This document shows, one piece after another, positions 8,895 to 16,393 of a stretch of 64,000 bases of DNA. Position numbers and translations under genes: made by a program. The notes under the pieces were generated by a model that saw only the letters and a list, made by a program, of their open reading frames with translations, ran no database searches and was not told the DNA's origin. Positions within the stretch are counted from its first letter, which is position 1. The number at the start of each line of letters is the position of its first letter. Origin of the DNA: Streptomyces cinnamoneus (GTDB lineage: Bacteria > Actinomycetota > Actinomycetes > Streptomycetales > Streptomycetaceae); the NCBI RefSeq assembly GCF_014650495.1, contig NZ_BMVB01000008.1:62001-126000 (forward strand), read 5' to 3'.

Positions 8895-10034
8895 ATGACT
8901 GGCGGTGCGGAGACCCCGACGGCCCGGATGCGCAAAGCACTGCACCGGGCACGCACGAGCATGCGCAAGGCCGGTGTCGACTATTTCCGGGGCGACGGCT
9001 CCGACTGGGTCGCCCTCACCGCGCTGTTGCTGTCCGTGCCCGCCCTGGCGTGGGGCACGGTCGCCCAGCCGGAGTGGTGCGCGCCCGCCGCGCTCGTCCT
9101 GCCCATCGTGGCCGGCGGGCTGCTGCTGCGGCCCGCGAGCCTGCTGGGGCTGTACGCGGCCGCGGCCGCCGGCCTCATCATGGAATCGGCGGTCCTCGAC
9201 GACCCCACCCACCACGGCACCGACCGGGTCAGCCCCGGCACGATCCTCGTCGTCGCGGCCGTCGGCTTCCTCGGGCTGCTGATCGCGCAGTTCCGCAGCC
9301 GCGTCGGGGTGCCCTGGCGGCGCGGCGGAACGATGCTCTTCGACCTGCGCGAACGCATCAGAGTGCAGAGCAAGCTGCCCAAACTGCCGGCCGGCTGGCA
9401 CCGCGAGATGGCGCTGCGCCCGGCCGGCGGTCAGTCCTTCTCCGGCGACTTCGTCGTCGCCGCCCGCACCAACGGCGGCCGCACCCTGGAGGTCGTCCTG
9501 ACCGACGTCTCCGGCAAGGGCATGGACGCGGCGTCCCGCGCCCTGCTCCTCTCCGGCGCCTTCGGCGGCCTCCTCGGCTCCCTCCCGCCCCACGCCTTCC
9601 TCCCCGCCGCCAACGGCTACCTCCTCCGCCAGGACTGGGACGAGGGCTTCGCGACCTCGGTCCACCTCGTCCTGGACCTCGACAGCGGCGACTACGAGCT
9701 CCTCTCCGCGGGCCACGTCCCCGGCCTCCACCTCAGCGCCGGCACGGGCCGCTGGGAGGAGAAGTCGGCGGACGGCCCGCTGCTGGGCGTCTACGACGGG
9801 GCGGAGTTCGAACCGGTGAAGGGGCGGCTGAGGCGCGGCGACGTCCTGATGCTCTTCACGGACGGCCTCGTCGAGACGAACGAGCGCGATCTGACGGAGG
9901 GCATGGACCGCCTCACGGGGGAGGCCGACCGCTACGTCACGTCGGGCTTCCACGGCGCGGCGTGGCACCTCATCGAGGCGGTGGCGAAGGACGTCAACGA
10001 CGACCGGGCACTGCTGCTGATCTGCCGGGACTGA
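8895..10034 (+). CDS. SpoIIE-type PP2C serine/threonine phosphatase with N-terminal membrane domain
   Basis: This 379-aa protein starts with a short basic tail, then about four hydrophobic segments (residues about 37-140), then a cytoplasmic PP2C/SpoIIE domain. The phosphatase motifs are present in order: FSGDFV, DVSGKGMDAA, LSAGHVPGL, FTDGLVE and a final DDRALLLI, which supply the metal-binding aspartates. Relatives dephosphorylate anti-sigma antagonists or other Ser/Thr phosphoproteins; many occur in Streptomyces. No partner kinase is adjacent. A -10-like TAAGGT lies 9 nt before the ATG, so the leader is very short at most. It lies directly upstream of the T7SS cluster, but 190 bp separate them. 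Confidence 0.9.
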   Translation: MTGGAETPTARMRKALHRARTSMRKAGVDYFRGDGSDWVALTALLLSVPALAWGTVAQPEWCAPAALVLPIVAGGLLLRPASLLGLYAAAAAGLIMESAVLDDPTHHGTDRVSPGTILVVAAVGFLGLLIAQFRSRVGVPWRRGGTMLFDLRERIRVQSKLPKLPAGWHREMALRPAGGQSFSGDFVVAARTNGGRTLEVVLTDVSGKGMDAASRALLLSGAFGGLLGSLPPHAFLPAANGYLLRQDWDEGFATSVHLVLDLDSGDYELLSAGHVPGLHLSAGTGRWEEKSADGPLLGVYDGAEFEPVKGRLRRGDVLMLFTDGLVETNERDLTEGMDRLTGEADRYVTSGFHGAAWHLIEAVAKDVNDDRALLLICRD

Positions 10035-10225
10035 GCTCTTTCGCCGGGGATATCCGCTGTGCGCCGGTCACCATGGTGTGACGCCTGCGACGGACGGGAA
10101 ACGAGCTGCACGGTCTCGTAACAGAGTGACCGTCAGCCTCGGAAGCACTTTGTGATCACGTTGATGATGTTGATAGACATGTTCGAGTAGCCAAGTGGCG
10201 CATGAGACATGACGGGGGTGAGCTC
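10035..10225 (+). other. Intergenic leader upstream of the T7SS/toxin cluster
   Basis: This 191-bp gap is clearly richer in A and T than the surrounding genes, especially 10140-10200, where TTGATGATGTTGATAGACAT runs just ahead of the first cluster gene. It is the obvious place for the cluster promoter, but no hexamer pair could be picked with confidence. Confidence 0.4.
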
Positions 10226-10558
10226 GTGAAGTTCGACATGGGACAAACGACGCTGTCCGGACTGGTCAAGAAGACCCACGGATCCAGCAACGACCTGGCC
10301 GGTCTGGTCCGCCAGCTGGTCCACGCGGCGCAGCCGCTGGAGGGCAAGTTCAACGGCGCCGGCAAGGTGGCGTTCGACGAGTTCAAGGCACACTCGGACG
10401 ACGTGGGCGCGGCGCTCAACGGCTCGCTGCGCTCGATCCTGGGCGGTCAGTCCGGCATGGACTCCTCCTTCGGCCAGGGTGACCAGGAATCGGCGGACAA
10501 CGCCCGTCAGACGATGTCGGCGGCGAACTTCGACGCGGCACGCTTCTCGGGCCGCTAG
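10226..10558 (+). CDS. WXG100-like small secreted protein 1
   Basis: About 110 residues, all helical in character with no cysteine or signal peptide, matching the size and layout of WXG100/ESAT-6 proteins: two helices around a central turn, here FNG (in GKFNGAGK, about residue 40) in place of Trp-x-Gly. Family members leave the cell through type VII secretion as helical pairs, and an EccC/EccD system lies 6-9 kb downstream. The GTG at 10226 has a GGGGGTGAG purine run just upstream; an ATG at 10202 is also in frame but has no ribosome site. A C-terminal YxxxD/E export signal is not seen. Confidence 0.7.
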   Translation: MKFDMGQTTLSGLVKKTHGSSNDLAGLVRQLVHAAQPLEGKFNGAGKVAFDEFKAHSDDVGAALNGSLRSILGGQSGMDSSFGQGDQESADNARQTMSAANFDAARFSGR

Positions 10559-10578
10559 GACACAGGGGGTATTTGCTC

Positions 10579-10893
10579 ATGGCTGGTGCGGGTGCGGACC
10601 GTCGTAGTTACGACACGGGTGCTTCGACCGAGGTCCAGGGATCGCTGCAGGGCATCATCGGGCGGCTGGAGACGCTGCTGACCGAGCGTGACGGGGCGGT
10701 GAAGGCGGCGATGGCCGACTTCAAGGCCGACGGCGTCGACGATCAGTACCACGGCGTGGAAATGCGCTGGAACAAGGCGGCCACCGAGGTCCGCCAGATC
10801 ATCACGCTGCTGCGCTCGACGATGGAGAAGAACGACGGCACGGCGAAGTCCACGCTGGCCAAGGCGAAGGCCGCCGTCGACGCCATCGGCTGA
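10579..10893 (+). CDS. WXG100/ESAT-6-like small secreted protein 2
   Basis: A 104-residue helical protein without cysteines. It has a central turn YHG (in DQYHGVEMRW) where WXG100 proteins carry Trp-x-Gly, flanked by two amphipathic helices of about 35-40 residues. Streptomyces homologues of this type are, as I recall, annotated as pore-forming ESAT-6 family proteins; that name rests on memory. The ATG at 10579 follows the purine run AGGGGG; a TTG at 10573 is an alternative. It begins 20 bp after the preceding WXG100-like gene, and the two could form the heterodimer typical of such pairs. Confidence 0.75.
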   Translation: MAGAGADRRSYDTGASTEVQGSLQGIIGRLETLLTERDGAVKAAMADFKADGVDDQYHGVEMRWNKAATEVRQIITLLRSTMEKNDGTAKSTLAKAKAAVDAIG

Positions 10894-10940
10894 CGCCGGG
10901 GCGAAAAGGAAGAAACGTTTCTTAAAACGGGGGAGACGTC

Positions 10941-11324
10941 GTGTCCAAGTGGGATATTCGGCCGGGTGGCGTGCAAGGGGTGCTCAACAACACCGCTGAG
11001 GCCGCGAGCAAGTTCGAGGAAGAGTTCAAGGCTTACAGCGAGGGGCTCGTCCACTCGGCCACACATGCGGGCACGATGATCCTGGGCGGGACCGCACAGC
11101 CCGAGGGCGGTGCCTTCGGTCCCGTGGCCCAGGCGCTTCAGGAGTTCCAGGAGCACACCTCTGACGACCTGAAGTTCCTCCCCGTCCGGACGGGCAAGTC
11201 CATCACCGGTGCGCGCCTGGCGACGGAGGCGTACGTCCACGGCGACCTGGAGATGGCGAAGAACAAGCAGGAGGAGTACTCCAAGGCTCCGACTCCCGAG
11301 GAGATGAAGGGGCCCAAGAAGTGA
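10941..11324 (+). CDS. Small T7SS-associated protein (DUF6507-like)
   Basis: A 127-aa hydrophilic, helical protein beginning MSKWDIRPGGVQGVL, the pattern I associate with the Streptomyces DUF6507 family (memory, not a search). Its Trp4 and the turn between two helices suggest a WXG100-like partner or chaperone for the large protein encoded directly after it. A ribosome site GGGGGAG lies 7-13 nt before the GTG at 10941. Its stop overlaps the GTG of the toxin gene (GTGA), so the two should be translationally coupled and made in fixed ratio. Confidence 0.65.
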   Translation: MSKWDIRPGGVQGVLNNTAEAASKFEEEFKAYSEGLVHSATHAGTMILGGTAQPEGGAFGPVAQALQEFQEHTSDDLKFLPVRTGKSITGARLATEAYVHGDLEMAKNKQEEYSKAPTPEEMKGPKK

Positions 11325-13711
11325 TCGATCTGGGCAAGATACCGACCTTCACGGGCAAGCTGGAGCAGCTGGAGACGGATGCGACGACGCTGAAGACGAC
11401 CGCCGGCAGCATCCGGGGCACGGGCAAGGCCGTGCACGACGCCTTCCAGAAGCTCTCGGATGTCTACGACACTCCCGAGAGGGAACACCTCCTCGACACG
11501 ACGATCCCGGTGCGCGACAAGGCCGACGCCTTCGCGAAGAAGCTGGAGTCCGTCAGCGGCGCTCTCCAGGGCTTCGCCACGGCCGCGCGGCCGCTGGTGC
11601 AGAAGATGGACCGGCTGCGGGCGGACGCCGATAGGTTCGTCAAGGAGAACAAGGACGACGACGACTGGCAGAAGGACCAGAAGAAGGTCGACGAGAACGC
11701 GCGTCTGGTCCGCGAGGTCGGCACGACGTGGGTGGCCTTCCAGGGCGTCGAGCGCGACGCGGCGAACAAGATCACGGCGCTCGTGGGCGGCACGAAGTTC
11801 GTGGTCGACGACGGCTCGCACAAGGCCGGCATGTACGGCTTCAAAGAGAGCGACGTCAAGGACGCGAAGGAGACCCCCTGGGGGACGGTCGACAAGCGCG
11901 AGTACGAGGGCCTGCGGGCCGCGTGGGAGTGGACGAAGGACAACGTCGGCGGCGCGCTGAAGGGCTTCTTCGTCGACGGCGTGCTGGGCACCCTCAAGGG
12001 CCTCGGCAGCATGGTCAACTTCTTCGACTGGGACAACTTCAAGAAGACCTGGACGAACATCGGCAACGTCTTCGGCGGCGTCAGCGCGTACATTGCGACG
12101 CCGTACGAGTGGGCCCTGGACAAGATGTTCGGTCCGACCGACCACAGTGACACCGACAAGCAGAAGGCCGCCCTGCGCGAGTTCGGCAAGTCGCTGGTGG
12201 CCTGGGACGAGTGGGGGAAGAACCCCTCGCGCGCGTTCGGCACGCTGGCCTTCAACGTCGTCACCCTGGGTTCGGGTACGTTCCTCAAGCTCGGCAAGGC
12301 CGGTCAGGCCGGCAAGTTCGGCGCGGGCGCGGAGGCGCTGACCGTGCTGGGCAAGGCGGGCGTGCTCGCCGACCCGATGAGCTACCTCGGCAAGGCGGCA
12401 GGCGTCACCAAGCTGAAGGTCGGCGACTTCTTCACCGGCCTCAAGGAGAGCCGGGCCGGCCTGGACGACATGGCCCACAACATCCCCACGAAGCCGGGCG
12501 ACATCGCGTTCGACCCGAACGGCAACCTCCAGCACGTCCGCCCGGACGGCAAGATCGAGACGGTCACGCCCGACGGCAAGGTCGTTGACCAGAACGGTGA
12601 CCCCGTCAAGACCCCGCACCGCGAGCCGCACAAGTCCGAGCTGGACCAGCCCCAGGTGAAGGTGCCCGAGGAGCAGAAGGTCGGCGCGAGCGTGGGCGGC
12701 GGCCATACGGAGGCTCCGGCGAGCGGCTCGGGTTCGCACGCGCCGGGTGGCGGCACGGGTTCGCACGCGCCGGGCGGTAGTGCGTCGCACACGCCGGGCG
12801 GTGGCGCCTCGCACACACCCTCGGGCAGCGCGTCGCACACGCCGTCGGGTGGCGGTTCGCACACCCCGTCCGGTGGCGGTTCCCACACGCCGTCCGGTGG
12901 GGGTTCGCACACCCCGTCCGGTGGCGGTTCCCACACGCCGTCCGGCGGGGGCTCGCACACCCCGTCCACCGGCGGTGCCGGGCACGGTGGCGGTGGCGCA
13001 GCGGACAACGCCGGGCACTCGGGTGGCGGCGGCGCTGCGGACAACGCCGGTGACAATGCCTCCGGTTCCGGCACCCACGGTTCGACGGACGGCAACGGCA
13101 GTGGTCACGGCTCCGGCCCCCACGACCCTGCGGGCTCGCACGACCCGAGCGACCCCGGAAGTACTCAGCCGGACACGGGCTCCGGCTCGGGTTCGGGGCC
13201 GGGTCACGGCGAGGACACCTCCACGCCCCATCAGGAGGAGCGCCCCGGCGCGGACGATCAGCCGCTCCCCAAGGGCGGACGCATCACTGAACACACCTTC
13301 GATCACGTGCTGAAGGGCGAGCTCAAATATGACCGGAATGGCAACCCCAAGGTCGTCGGATATCATTTCCGTCCCAATGGCCGTGACCTCGATCCCTACA
13401 ACGTGAAGGTCCCGAAGATCCTGATGAGGGACAACAAGACGGGGCTGACCGTGGGCAACGTGTGGATGCGTGACCCGCGCACGGGCGAGTGGGTCATGAA
13501 GCGGGCCAAGACGACCTTCTTCCCTCCGTCGTGGACGGAGAGGGACGTCAGGCGCGCCATGACCAAGGCGTTCGAGAACGGCAAGGTCGTGGACGCCGAC
13601 GACTTCAAGTGGCAGGGCTCCTACAAGGGGATAGATTTCGAGGGCTATTACGACCCCGTCACGGGTGACGCGAAGACCGTCTACCCGCTCATGCCCAAGC
13701 CCAAGGAATGA
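11321..13711 (+). CDS. Polymorphic toxin with helical T7SS N-terminus and C-terminal EndoU-type RNase domain
   Basis: A 796-aa modular protein. Residues 1-130 are long coils like T7SS substrate heads. Residues 200-370 include hydrophobic helices (for example KGFFVDGVLGTLKGLGSMVNFF) that could help membrane passage. Residues 457-645 are a Gly/Ser/His/Pro linker with eight SHTP units. The last 140 residues match bacterial EndoU nucleases: His662 in DHVLKG, His682 in GYHFRP, the KTTFFPPSWTERDV segment (730-743), and a final KTVYPL near 786-791. EndoU toxins cleave RNA, in known cases tRNA. The tip uses more A/T-ending codons than the rest, a sign of tip exchange. Immunity candidates follow directly. 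The fold call rests on motif order. Confidence 0.8.
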   Translation: MIDLGKIPTFTGKLEQLETDATTLKTTAGSIRGTGKAVHDAFQKLSDVYDTPEREHLLDTTIPVRDKADAFAKKLESVSGALQGFATAARPLVQKMDRLRADADRFVKENKDDDDWQKDQKKVDENARLVREVGTTWVAFQGVERDAANKITALVGGTKFVVDDGSHKAGMYGFKESDVKDAKETPWGTVDKREYEGLRAAWEWTKDNVGGALKGFFVDGVLGTLKGLGSMVNFFDWDNFKKTWTNIGNVFGGVSAYIATPYEWALDKMFGPTDHSDTDKQKAALREFGKSLVAWDEWGKNPSRAFGTLAFNVVTLGSGTFLKLGKAGQAGKFGAGAEALTVLGKAGVLADPMSYLGKAAGVTKLKVGDFFTGLKESRAGLDDMAHNIPTKPGDIAFDPNGNLQHVRPDGKIETVTPDGKVVDQNGDPVKTPHREPHKSELDQPQVKVPEEQKVGASVGGGHTEAPASGSGSHAPGGGTGSHAPGGSASHTPGGGASHTPSGSASHTPSGGGSHTPSGGGSHTPSGGGSHTPSGGGSHTPSGGGSHTPSTGGAGHGGGGAADNAGHSGGGGAADNAGDNASGSGTHGSTDGNGSGHGSGPHDPAGSHDPSDPGSTQPDTGSGSGSGPGHGEDTSTPHQEERPGADDQPLPKGGRITEHTFDHVLKGELKYDRNGNPKVVGYHFRPNGRDLDPYNVKVPKILMRDNKTGLTVGNVWMRDPRTGEWVMKRAKTTFFPPSWTERDVRRAMTKAFENGKVVDADDFKWQGSYKGIDFEGYYDPVTGDAKTVYPLMPKPKE
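12779..12966 (+). repeat. Tandem SHTP-encoding repeat inside the toxin linker
   Basis: A 24-bp unit encoding GGGSHTPS is repeated about five times, with three looser SHTP units before it, at about residues 487-549. It is in frame, so copy-number change would lengthen or shorten the linker without breaking the protein. Confidence 0.8.
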
Positions 13712-13725
13712 AGGAGATCCCTGCA

Positions 13726-14145
13726 GTGATCCGCACCCAGTACTACACCGAGGACGTCAAGGACCTGCCTCGTTTCACGGGGCCCGCCGGGCTGAAGGTT
13801 CTGGGTAACTGGGTGACGTCCGACATCCAGCTCGTTCCGCCGTCCGTCCTTGAGGCCATCGACCTCGTGACCGCTGCCCAGGCCGACAAGGGCTTTGCCC
13901 CGGAGGACCTGGACGGTAACGCCCACACGGCCACCGTCAGCCCGCAAGGGGTGGCGGTGGAGAACCACTTCGTCGAGCACGTGCAGGGCGAATTCACCCT
14001 GGACGACGCGCTGCGTGTGTTGGTCGACTTCTGGGACTACTGCTGTCTGGCCATGCCGACGCAGGTCGATCAGCACCGGCGTGCGTACGCGGAGGAGAAC
14101 GGGCGAGACCCGCTGGCCGGGATCCGCGACTTCCTCGGCGGATGA
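13726..14145 (+). CDS. Putative immunity protein for the EndoU toxin
   Basis: A 139-aa acidic, soluble protein of no family I recognise. Its position directly after the toxin, 14 bp away and in the same direction, is that of an immunity gene, which would bind and block the EndoU domain in the cytoplasm. The GTG at 13726 has an excellent ribosome site AAGGAGAT; an in-frame ATG at 13708 overlaps the toxin stop but lacks one. The segment ATVSPQGVAVENHFVE (residues 69-84) recurs almost unchanged near the start of the next protein. A C-terminal hydrophobic helix (LRVLVDFWDYCCLAM) holds two adjacent cysteines. The immunity role is inferred from context only. Confidence 0.65.
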   Translation: MIRTQYYTEDVKDLPRFTGPAGLKVLGNWVTSDIQLVPPSVLEAIDLVTAAQADKGFAPEDLDGNAHTATVSPQGVAVENHFVEHVQGEFTLDDALRVLVDFWDYCCLAMPTQVDQHRRAYAEENGRDPLAGIRDFLGG

Positions 14146-15290
14146 CCGGCTTCGCCGACCGGTCGGCCACCGTCACTCCGCAAGGGGTGACGGTGGAGAA
14201 CCGGTTCGTCGAGGACGACATCCGCGCGGCCCTCGCGGTCTGGGAGCGGATGGTTCGGCGCTTGGCGTCGGACCGGCAGCCGGACGGGTGCCACGCACTC
14301 GAGGCGTACGGCGTCGGCCTCCGGGCGCGCGACGAGCTCGCGCGGCTGGTGGCCGGGCTGCCGCAGCCGGCCGGCGGGCTCCTGCAGGAGGCGTTGGACC
14401 GGTTGGACGACGAGTTCCGGAAGCTCACCGTCCACGACGACTGGTTCGTGGTCCAGAACGCCTTCCGCCTCTCCTTGGAGGGCCGGGCCGCACGCGGCTG
14501 GTGGTGGCGGCGGAAGCCGCCCGTCCTGCCCTGGTCGCGCATGGCCCGCCTGCTCGGCACCGACTTCGACGGCAACCCCGTCGAGGACCCCTACGACGTC
14601 ATCGGGGACGGCCTCGACGACCCCCGGCACCGGGAGCGGGTGCCCGGGCTCGTCGCGCTCGTGGGCGATCCCGCCGCGGCGGACCACGAGCGGCTCACGG
14701 CCTGCATCGCCCTGCTGGAGTGGGGGGAGGCCGCCGGCTACGAGGCGGTCGTCGGTGCTGCCGCGGATCCCGGGAACGTGGTCTGGTACGAGTGCTCCAT
14801 CGACCGGAAGTTCTCCGTCGACAACACCTTCGGGCAGCTCGCCCGGGCCATGGCCTTCGACAGCGGACTCCCCGGGGAGAAGGGCACGCAGGCCGCCCGG
14901 ACGGAAGCGGTCCGCGCGCTCGTGCGGATCGCGGACGGCGAGTACTTCGACGAGCAGCTGGAGGGCGTCCTCGAAAGCTGCGTGGCGGAGCCGGGCGTCA
15001 TCGAGGACGTCGAGGACGTCGTGCGGCGCGGCGTCCGCTTGCTCGCCGGCGACGCCCGGCTCCGCTTCGACCTCGCCACCCAGCTCGTCGATCTGGCCTG
15101 TGCCGTGTCGACCGCCGACGTGCGCCGGGCGATCGCCCTCGCATCGGAGGTGCTGGCCGTGGCTCCCGGCGACCGTGCGCTGGAGCATGCCCGGGTCATC
15201 GCGCTCCGTGCCGAGGGGTCGGAAGGAGAGCGTTTCGCCGGTCATCTGCGGAATGTGGGCGACGCTTTGCGTTTCCCCGCCGAAAGTTGA
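14142..15290 (+). CDS. Hypothetical protein sharing a motif with the putative immunity protein
   Basis: A 382-aa soluble protein whose ATG overlaps the stop of the preceding gene (ATGA), so the two are translationally coupled. Residues 9-24, ATVTPQGVTVENRFVE, are nearly identical to residues 69-84 of that protein, and the DNA agrees at 45 of 50 positions (13928-13977 against 14164-14213). After this the protein continues with helical, acidic segments that look like irregular alpha-helical repeats (HEAT-like in appearance, not proven), with PVLPWSRMARLLGTDFDGNPVEDPYDVIGDG in the middle written here only by position, residues 126-156. It may be a second immunity protein or a regulator. No known function is claimed. 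Confidence 0.6.
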   Translation: MTGFADRSATVTPQGVTVENRFVEDDIRAALAVWERMVRRLASDRQPDGCHALEAYGVGLRARDELARLVAGLPQPAGGLLQEALDRLDDEFRKLTVHDDWFVVQNAFRLSLEGRAARGWWWRRKPPVLPWSRMARLLGTDFDGNPVEDPYDVIGDGLDDPRHRERVPGLVALVGDPAAADHERLTACIALLEWGEAAGYEAVVGAAADPGNVVWYECSIDRKFSVDNTFGQLARAMAFDSGLPGEKGTQAARTEAVRALVRIADGEYFDEQLEGVLESCVAEPGVIEDVEDVVRRGVRLLAGDARLRFDLATQLVDLACAVSTADVRRAIALASEVLAVAPGDRALEHARVIALRAEGSEGERFAGHLRNVGDALRFPAES

Positions 15291-15360
15291 TAGGCATGAC
15301 GGCCGGTGCGTGTCATGCCCGCACCGTTCCGACGTGAAGTGAATGATTCGGGGGACATTC

Positions 15361-15921
15361 GTGGCGACTCCGCCGCAGCAGCCGTTTCCGGCGCAACAGC
15401 CGTATTCGGCACAGCAGTCGTTTCCGGCCGCGCAGCAGCCCGTTCCGGGTCAGCAGCCGTTCCAGCCGCAGCCCGGCTTTCCGCCCCAGGGGCAGCACCA
15501 GCTCCCGCAGGGCTTTCAGGGGCATCAGGCGCAGACGTTCTGCCGTCTCTGCGGTGGCTTCCCCGCCGTCGAGGCGACCGTCCGCGGGCATCAGGGCATT
15601 CTGATCATGATGCGGTTCCTGAGCCTGAAGGGGCCGTTCTGTCGCAATTGCGGAACGTCCGTGTGGCGCGACATGACCGGTAAAACGTTGCTGCAGGGCT
15701 GGTGGAGTCCTCTCTCGCTGGTCATTCTGACCCCGTTGACGCTCCTTTGGAACGTTTTCACCCGGGCCAAGCTCAACAAGCTGCCGCCTCCGGTCCCCGG
15801 TCAGCCCGGTATGCAACTGGACCCCGGGCTGCCGCTGCGCAAGCGACCCGCCGTCTGGGGTGCTCTGATCCCGGTGGCCTGGGTGCTCTTCATGGCCTTT
15901 CAGATTGCCCGGGGTTCGTAG
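15361..15921 (+). CDS. Small membrane protein with Gln/Pro-rich head and two Cys pairs
   Basis: A 186-aa protein of unknown function. Residues 1-60 are a Gln/Pro/Phe-rich disordered head with repeated QQP units. Next come two C-x2-C pairs (CRLC and CRNC) about 37 residues apart, arranged like a zinc ribbon, then two hydrophobic segments (LSLVILTPLTLLWNVF and VWGALIPVAWVLFMAF) that should be membrane helices. The GTG at 15361 has a GGGGGA ribosome site; an ATG at 15343 is also in frame. It sits between the toxin/immunity genes and the secretion genes, so a role in the membrane complex or in regulation is possible but not shown. Confidence 0.6.
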   Translation: MATPPQQPFPAQQPYSAQQSFPAAQQPVPGQQPFQPQPGFPPQGQHQLPQGFQGHQAQTFCRLCGGFPAVEATVRGHQGILIMMRFLSLKGPFCRNCGTSVWRDMTGKTLLQGWWSPLSLVILTPLTLLWNVFTRAKLNKLPPPVPGQPGMQLDPGLPLRKRPAVWGALIPVAWVLFMAFQIARGS

Positions 15922-15957
15922 GTTCGTACCGGTCCGTAGAGCCCGGCAGAGCGGGGA

Positions 15958-16380
15958 ATGATGGCGAAGGATTACGACAGTCAGCTGCTGGAGTCGGTGT
16001 CCGTACGGCGCCGGCGCATGCGTGATGCCCTGCTCTTCGGTGCCCAGCGGGCCCGCCGCACGGCGGACGAAAGGCTCGGCAAGATATTCGCGGGGATCGC
16101 GGTCGCGGCGGTTCTGTGCGCGGGGTGCGTGGGATGGTCGTTCATCCAGCACACCCTCGCCAAGCAAAAAGAGCAGCAGCGGCAGCAGGAGCAGCGCTAT
16201 GCGCCGGTGACGCCTTCGCCGTCGCCCACTCCCTCGGCGACTTCCACGAAGTCGGCTCACAAAAAGACGACTCCCGCGAAGACGGCGTCCGCGAAGGCGA
16301 CCCCGACAATGTCGCCGCACCCGAAGACAACTCCCGCAAAGCCGAAAGGAACGCACAAAGTGACGGAGCCGGCCCAGTGA
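15958..16380 (+). CDS. Single-pass membrane protein with Arg-rich head and Thr/Lys/Pro tail (EccB-like topology)
   Basis: A 140-aa protein with an Arg-rich cytoplasmic head (residues 1-43, including VRRRRMRDALLFGAQRARR), one membrane helix (about residues 44-64) and a low-complexity Ser/Thr/Lys/Pro tail predicted to lie outside. The head and single helix resemble the N-terminal end of EccB, the bitopic T7SS core protein, but the large folded external domain of EccB is absent. It ends 13 bp before eccD, which supports a role in the same complex. The EccB comparison is my inference; the protein could equally be an unrelated anchor. A ribosome site GCGGGGA precedes tandem ATG codons at 15958 and 15961. 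Confidence 0.6.
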   Translation: MMAKDYDSQLLESVSVRRRRMRDALLFGAQRARRTADERLGKIFAGIAVAAVLCAGCVGWSFIQHTLAKQKEQQRQQEQRYAPVTPSPSPTPSATSTKSAHKKTTPAKTASAKATPTMSPHPKTTPAKPKGTHKVTEPAQ

Positions 16381-16386
16381 TAGGTT
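16381..16386 (+). promoter_or_regulatory. Putative -10 element for leaderless eccD transcript
   Basis: TAGGTT is followed by exactly 7 nt and the GTG at 16394. An AGTGAC hexamer 16 bp upstream is a weak -35 candidate. This would give the secretion genes their own promoter separate from the toxin genes. Confidence 0.4.
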
Positions 16387-16393
16387 CTCCGGC

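Noticed and set aside
9050..10081. Arg/Pro-rich plus-strand frame inside the phosphatase gene
   Set aside because: It is a frame shadow of a clearly identified PP2C domain.
10170..10200. LexA-like half site ACATGTTCG before the WXG100-like genes
   Set aside because: Only one half matches and the inverted partner is missing.
10202..10225. Upstream ATG as start of the first WXG100-like gene
   Set aside because: It has no ribosome site, while GTG 10226 follows a purine run and gives the usual length.
12779..12966. Repeat array that could suggest CRISPR
   Set aside because: The units are contiguous, in frame with the toxin gene and have no unique spacers.
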